A stretch of DNA of 64,000 nucleotides from WHSW01 sp963742205 (GTDB taxonomy: Bacteria > Actinomycetota > Thermoleophilia > Solirubrobacterales > 70-9), in contig CAVUKZ010000002.1 of the NCBI GenBank assembly GCA_963742205.1, forward strand, positions 159,126-223,125, written 5' to 3'. A program made the translations under genes and the position numbers. The notes below the pieces were generated by a model that had not been told where the DNA came from, searched no databases, and saw nothing but the letters and a program-made list of their open reading frames with translations. Shown piece by piece: positions 61,004 to 64,000 of this stretch. The number at the start of each line of letters is the position of its first letter. Position 1 is the stretch's first letter.

Positions 61004-61522
61004 GTGAGCGCACGCACGTTCGCCGTCTTTACTGGGGTTCTGGCCCTCATCGGCCTGCTCGCCTACGGGGTGATCTCCAAGGGCCAGGGAACGCTGGCCG
61101 AGGGCGACGTCGTGCCCACGACCTCGCTGCCGTCGCTCGACGAATCGACCTCCGGTTCGCTGGCCGACTACGAGGGAAAGTGGGTGCTGATCAACGTCTG
61201 GGCCAGCTGGTGCGGGCCCTGCCGCGACGAGGCGCCGGCGCTCGAGTCGTTCTACCGCGACCACCGCGGCGACAACTTCGAGGTCCTCGGGATCGACACC
61301 CAGGAGACCGCGGAGGGTGGCCGGGGCTTTGTCGACGAGTTCAAGCTCACCTACCCCCAGCTTCACGACGGCGACGGGGGCTACGCCGACGACCTGAAGA
61401 CCACGGGCGTGCCGGAGAACTTCCTCGTCGCCCCCGACGGCACCCTCGCCGTCGCCCAGCACGGCCAGGTCGACGAGACCTTCCTGCGCCAGCAGGTCGC
61501 GCCGCTGATCGAGGGGAGCTAG
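61004..61522 (+). CDS. ccmG: CcmG/ResA-like thioredoxin
   Basis: 172 residues. N-terminal membrane anchor (FAVFTGVLALIGLLAYGVI) and an external thioredoxin domain with WASWCGPCRDEAPALESFY and the cis-Pro segment TTGVPENFLV. It keeps apocytochrome c thiols reduced for heme attachment. It is immediately followed by ccmH, and both complement ccmE/ccmF/ccmI-like at 33-36 kb. Leaderless: TAGGCT 7 nt before the GTG. Confidence 0.88.
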   Translation: MSARTFAVFTGVLALIGLLAYGVISKGQGTLAEGDVVPTTSLPSLDESTSGSLADYEGKWVLINVWASWCGPCRDEAPALESFYRDHRGDNFEVLGIDTQETAEGGRGFVDEFKLTYPQLHDGDGGYADDLKTTGVPENFLVAPDGTLAVAQHGQVDETFLRQQVAPLIEGS

Positions 61523-61524
61523 CG

Positions 61525-62001
61525 ATGGTTCGCCGGGCAGCGATGGTCGTGGCCCTGGTCGCGGCGTTGGCGATCGCCCCCGCGGCGGGCGCGCAGCAGG
61601 CCCAGCCTCAGGCCTCACTCCCCGACATCGAGGACGAGGTGATGTGCCCGGTCTGCGGCGTGACGCTCGAGCTCGCGACCGAGTCGCCGCAGGCAAACCA
61701 GGAGCGCGACTTCATCCGCAAGCTGATCGCACAGGGCCTCACCAAGGACGAGATCAAGGATCGCCTGGTGGCCGAGTTCGGCTCCGAGGTGCTGGCCGAG
61801 CCCGGCGACAGCGGCTTCGACCTGGCGGCGTGGCTCGTGCCCGGCGGCGCGATCGTGCTCGCCGGGGTGGCGATCGTCGTCGGCCTGCGGCGCTGGCGGC
61901 GCGCCGGGACCGCCGAGGAGGCGGCGGAGGCCGACGAGCCTGAGCCCGACGCGGCCGACAGCGAGCGGCTGGACGCCGACCTGGCGCGCTACCGGCTCTA
62001 G
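61525..62001 (+). CDS. ccmH: cytochrome c maturation protein CcmH (CycL)
   Basis: 158 residues: signal peptide (VVALVAALAIAPAAGAQ), the CcmH domain with the redox pair in DEVMCPVCGVTLELA and the helix RDFIRKLIAQGLTKDEIKDRLVAEFGSEVL, then one membrane helix and an acidic tail. CPVCG replaces the more usual RC-x-x-C-Q. It works with CcmG and CcmF to present apocytochrome. Starts 2 nt after the ccmG stop. Confidence 0.88.
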   Translation: MVRRAAMVVALVAALAIAPAAGAQQAQPQASLPDIEDEVMCPVCGVTLELATESPQANQERDFIRKLIAQGLTKDEIKDRLVAEFGSEVLAEPGDSGFDLAAWLVPGGAIVLAGVAIVVGLRRWRRAGTAEEAAEADEPEPDAADSERLDADLARYRL

Positions 62002-62054
62002 GGCGCAGCCTGATTTCGCCCGTTGCCTGGGCGATTTCCGGGGATACTGACGCG

Positions 62055-62456
62055 ATGTCGCAGGAGAACGTCGACCTCGTGCGGCGCTTCATCGACGCGT
62101 GGAGCGCCCACGACCGCGAGCAGATGCTGGGTTACCTGCATCCCGACGCCGTCTTTCATTCGGCGGTCACCAATCTCGCCGGTCAGACCTTCGAGGGGCG
62201 CGACGAGATCGTCGCCGTCTTCGACCGCTGGGAGGAGGAGTGGTCGGAGATCTACTGGGAGGTCGACGAGTTCATCGACGTCGACGACCACCATGTGGTG
62301 ACGCTGCACCGCGTGATCGCGACGGGGCGCATCACCGGCATCCAGACGGTGCGCGAGCTCGGCGGCGTGATCGAGATCCGCGACGGGCTGGTCGTCAAGC
62401 AGTGGATCTACCTCGACCGCGACGAGGCGCTCGAGGCGGCGGGCGTCAAGCGGTAG
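62055..62456 (+). CDS. SnoaL-like / NTF2-fold protein 1
   Basis: 133 residues: MSQENVDLVRRFIDAWSAHDREQMLGYLHPDAVFH is the common opening of actinobacterial NTF2-like proteins; the C-terminal strand is EIRDGLVVKQWIYLDRDEALEAAG. No catalytic residues can be assigned. GATACT lies 6 nt before the ATG. Confidence 0.8.
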   Translation: MSQENVDLVRRFIDAWSAHDREQMLGYLHPDAVFHSAVTNLAGQTFEGRDEIVAVFDRWEEEWSEIYWEVDEFIDVDDHHVVTLHRVIATGRITGIQTVRELGGVIEIRDGLVVKQWIYLDRDEALEAAGVKR

Positions 62457-62470
62457 GGGAGACTGCCGGC

Positions 62471-62872
62471 GTGTCCGAGGCCAACGTCGAGACCCTGCGA
62501 CGCATCTACGAGGCGTGGGGCCGCGGTGAGTTCACCGAGGGGGGCGAGCTCTACGACCCGCACGTCGTCCTCGTCCTGCGGCCGGAGTTTCCCGAGGCCG
62601 GACCGCACTACGGCCGGGAGGCGATCCGCAGGTACATGCTCGAGGACTTCCTCGTCGACTTCGACGGCGCGACGATCTCCGGCGAGGAGTTCCTCGACGC
62701 GGGCGACACGGTCGTCGTCGCCGTGCACCAGCGGGCGATGGGGCCTCGGAGCGGCGCCCCGGTCGACATGCGCTACTTCCAGCTGTGGACGTTTCGCGCC
62801 GGCACCGTGGTCCGGATCGAGTCGATCATGGAGCGCGAGGACGCGCTCGAGGCGGCGGGGCTCACCGAATGA
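62471..62872 (+). CDS. SnoaL-like / NTF2-fold protein 2
   Basis: 133 residues and the same length as its neighbour, sharing the pattern VSEANVETLRRIYEAWGRGEF and an identical ending type (EREDALEAAGLTE), so the two are tandem paralogues. It starts with GTG 14 nt after the previous stop; the next gene overlaps its stop by 4 nt. Confidence 0.8.
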   Translation: MSEANVETLRRIYEAWGRGEFTEGGELYDPHVVLVLRPEFPEAGPHYGREAIRRYMLEDFLVDFDGATISGEEFLDAGDTVVVAVHQRAMGPRSGAPVDMRYFQLWTFRAGTVVRIESIMEREDALEAAGLTE

Positions 62873-63642
62873 CTGAGCCGCGTCCGGTCACCGACCTCTC
62901 CCCCGCCGACTGGATCGTCGCTGGGGTCGAACGCGACGACGGGGTCGGGAGCCTCCTCCCGGCGGGCTTCGAGGCCTACGCGCGCGTTTTGCACCCGGCC
63001 GCGCAATGGCGAGGCGGCGAGCCCCGGGCGGTGACCTGGGCGGAGGTCGCGCAGGCCAACAAGCGCCGGCTGCACCGCCTGGTCCAATTCGACGCGCTGA
63101 TCGGCGTCGACCGCGACGAGCAGAGCGACTACGCCGTCGCGACCGGGGAGATCCCGGACGAGGTTCAAGGACCGTTCTTCGAACTGCTCTCACGCCACAC
63201 CGACGATCCGGACGATTGCTGGTTTGGCCTCTGGGACGGCTGGGGTGGGCTGGGAAGCGACCCGTCGGCGACGACGCTCGTCCTGACCGAGCCCGGGGAC
63301 CCGACCCCGCACGTCCAGCGCACCTCGCCGCCCTATCCGCCGGAGGTCATCGACGGGCCCCGGATCTCGCTGCCCGGCCGCGAGTACATCCTCCTTCGCG
63401 GTCCGCTCTCCGGCATCGGCGAGGTCCGCGACGAGCTGTGGCCGAGCCTGGTCTGGCCCGGCGACCGCGCCTGGTGCGTCGCGACCGACATCGACCTCGA
63501 CTCGACCTACGTCGGCGGATCGGCGGCGCTGATCGCCGAGCTGCTCGACGACCTCCGCCTCGAGACGTGGACGGCGCAGATCGAGGACCGCGTCGACGTC
63601 GGCGCCGACGAGATCAACCCAAAGCCGCGAAGCCGGGGCTAG
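62869..63642 (+). CDS. conserved hypothetical protein
   Basis: 257 residues without membrane segments. It is rich in Asp, Trp and Pro: GSLLPAGFEAYARVLHPAAQW, then DCWFGLWDGWGGL, GREYILLRGPL and WPGDRAWCVATDIDLDSTYVGGS. I recognise it as a type common in actinobacterial genomes but of unknown function. The ATG overlaps the preceding stop (ATGA), indicating one transcript with the NTF2-like genes. Confidence 0.7.
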   Translation: MTEPRPVTDLSPADWIVAGVERDDGVGSLLPAGFEAYARVLHPAAQWRGGEPRAVTWAEVAQANKRRLHRLVQFDALIGVDRDEQSDYAVATGEIPDEVQGPFFELLSRHTDDPDDCWFGLWDGWGGLGSDPSATTLVLTEPGDPTPHVQRTSPPYPPEVIDGPRISLPGREYILLRGPLSGIGEVRDELWPSLVWPGDRAWCVATDIDLDSTYVGGSAALIAELLDDLRLETWTAQIEDRVDVGADEINPKPRSRG

Positions 63643-63644
63643 CG

Positions 63645-64000
63645 ATGTCGACGAACACGGACATCGTCGAGGCCGCGATCGCGAGCTTCAACCGCGGCGA
63701 CTGGCAGGCCGCGCTCGAACGGGCGACCCCCGATTTCGTCCTGGATTGGTCGCGCGCCACCGGCCCCATCCATGGCGTGTTCGACCTCGAGACGGCGCCC
63801 AGCGTGTTCACCGAGTACGCGGATTCCTGGCAGGCGAACAGCGTGGACGTCCAGGAGGTGATCGAGGTCGGCGATCACGTCGTCGCCCCGACCATCGTCC
63901 ACGTGACCGGCCGCGCCGGGATCGAGATCACGTCGAGGCCGACCTACGTATTCACGTTCCGCGACGGCGCCTTGACCCGAATGACCATGTACCAGGAGCG
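63645..64000 (+). CDS. SnoaL-like / NTF2-fold protein 3 (partial at the window edge)
   Basis: The visible 118 codons read TDIVEAAIASFNRGDWQAALERATPDFVLDWS ... YVFTFRDGALTRMTMYQ, a third NTF2-like protein. It starts 2 nt after the preceding stop. The 3' end lies beyond the window. Confidence 0.75.
   Translation, partial: MSTNTDIVEAAIASFNRGDWQAALERATPDFVLDWSRATGPIHGVFDLETAPSVFTEYADSWQANSVDVQEVIEVGDHVVAPTIVHVTGRAGIEITSRPTYVFTFRDGALTRMTMYQE

Overview
This is a gene-dense, high-GC bacterial chromosome segment that I read as actinobacterial (Actinomycetota), possibly Thermoleophilia/Solirubrobacterales. The reasons are the GC-rich codon use, a LexA/SOS box of the GAAC-N4-GTTC type, a bacterial class A RNase P RNA, a c-di-AMP (ydaO-type) riboswitch before a cell-wall gene, and many promoters whose -10 hexamer (TANNNT) lies only 6-9 nt before the start codon, which implies leaderless mRNAs. 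The class-level placement is inference. I found no phage, insertion sequence, CRISPR array or rRNA.

Layout. 0-5.3 kb: an SOS box and gene start at the left edge, a MarR/DHA2-type MFS efflux pair, an HtrA-like protease, and an mhq-like quinone-resistance locus (ring-cleaving dioxygenase and carboxylesterase divergent from a MarR regulator). 5.3-20 kb: metabolic genes (class III aminotransferase, GST-like, DUF255/thioredoxin, glutamine synthetase), a cupredoxin-DUF1501-DUF1800 group, a riboswitch-controlled RlpA-like cell-wall protein, a secreted glycosidase-like protein and rnpB. 20-22.5 kb: lexA, tRNA-Leu(GAG) and a 1.5-kb segment bounded by a 23-bp direct repeat of the tRNA 3' end; it carries a chromate-transporter remnant, an ArsR-arsenate reductase fusion and a VOC protein. 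22.5-31.5 kb: nagA, kup, and a one-carbon-like locus (MetE-like, TetR, zinc alcohol dehydrogenase, divergent GcvT-like gene) with two matching palindromic operators. 31.5-36 kb: secG and the cytochrome c maturation genes ccmE, ccmF and a ccmI-like gene; ccmG and ccmH lie at 61-62 kb. 36-44.5 kb: GPx, a ParB-like protein and an M1 peptidase, then an alpha-glucoside-type ABC importer that continues with a GH13 glucosidase to 46 kb. 46-54.7 kb: a MarR-controlled drug-export ABC pair, a serine hydrolase, an AAA ATPase, a class V aminotransferase, a PfkB kinase, a candidate C-loop small RNA and a methyltransferase/VOC pair sharing one bidirectional promoter. 54.7-64 kb: a secreted M36 metalloprotease, a rearrangement junction (truncated GNAT against truncated LuxR), APH, PotD-like protein, tRNA-Gly(CCC), ccmGH and three SnoaL/NTF2-like genes.

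Two window-wide patterns affect how the genes should be read. First, about eight otherwise conserved genes carry a single apparent frameshift, nearly all equivalent to one extra base; this looks more like residual assembly indels than decay. Second, the M36 protease has no usable start except an ATC codon placed correctly behind a perfect Shine-Dalgarno; an EEP-family gene, and possibly the first MarR gene, also appear to need ATC. These are either substitution errors or genuine AUC initiation.
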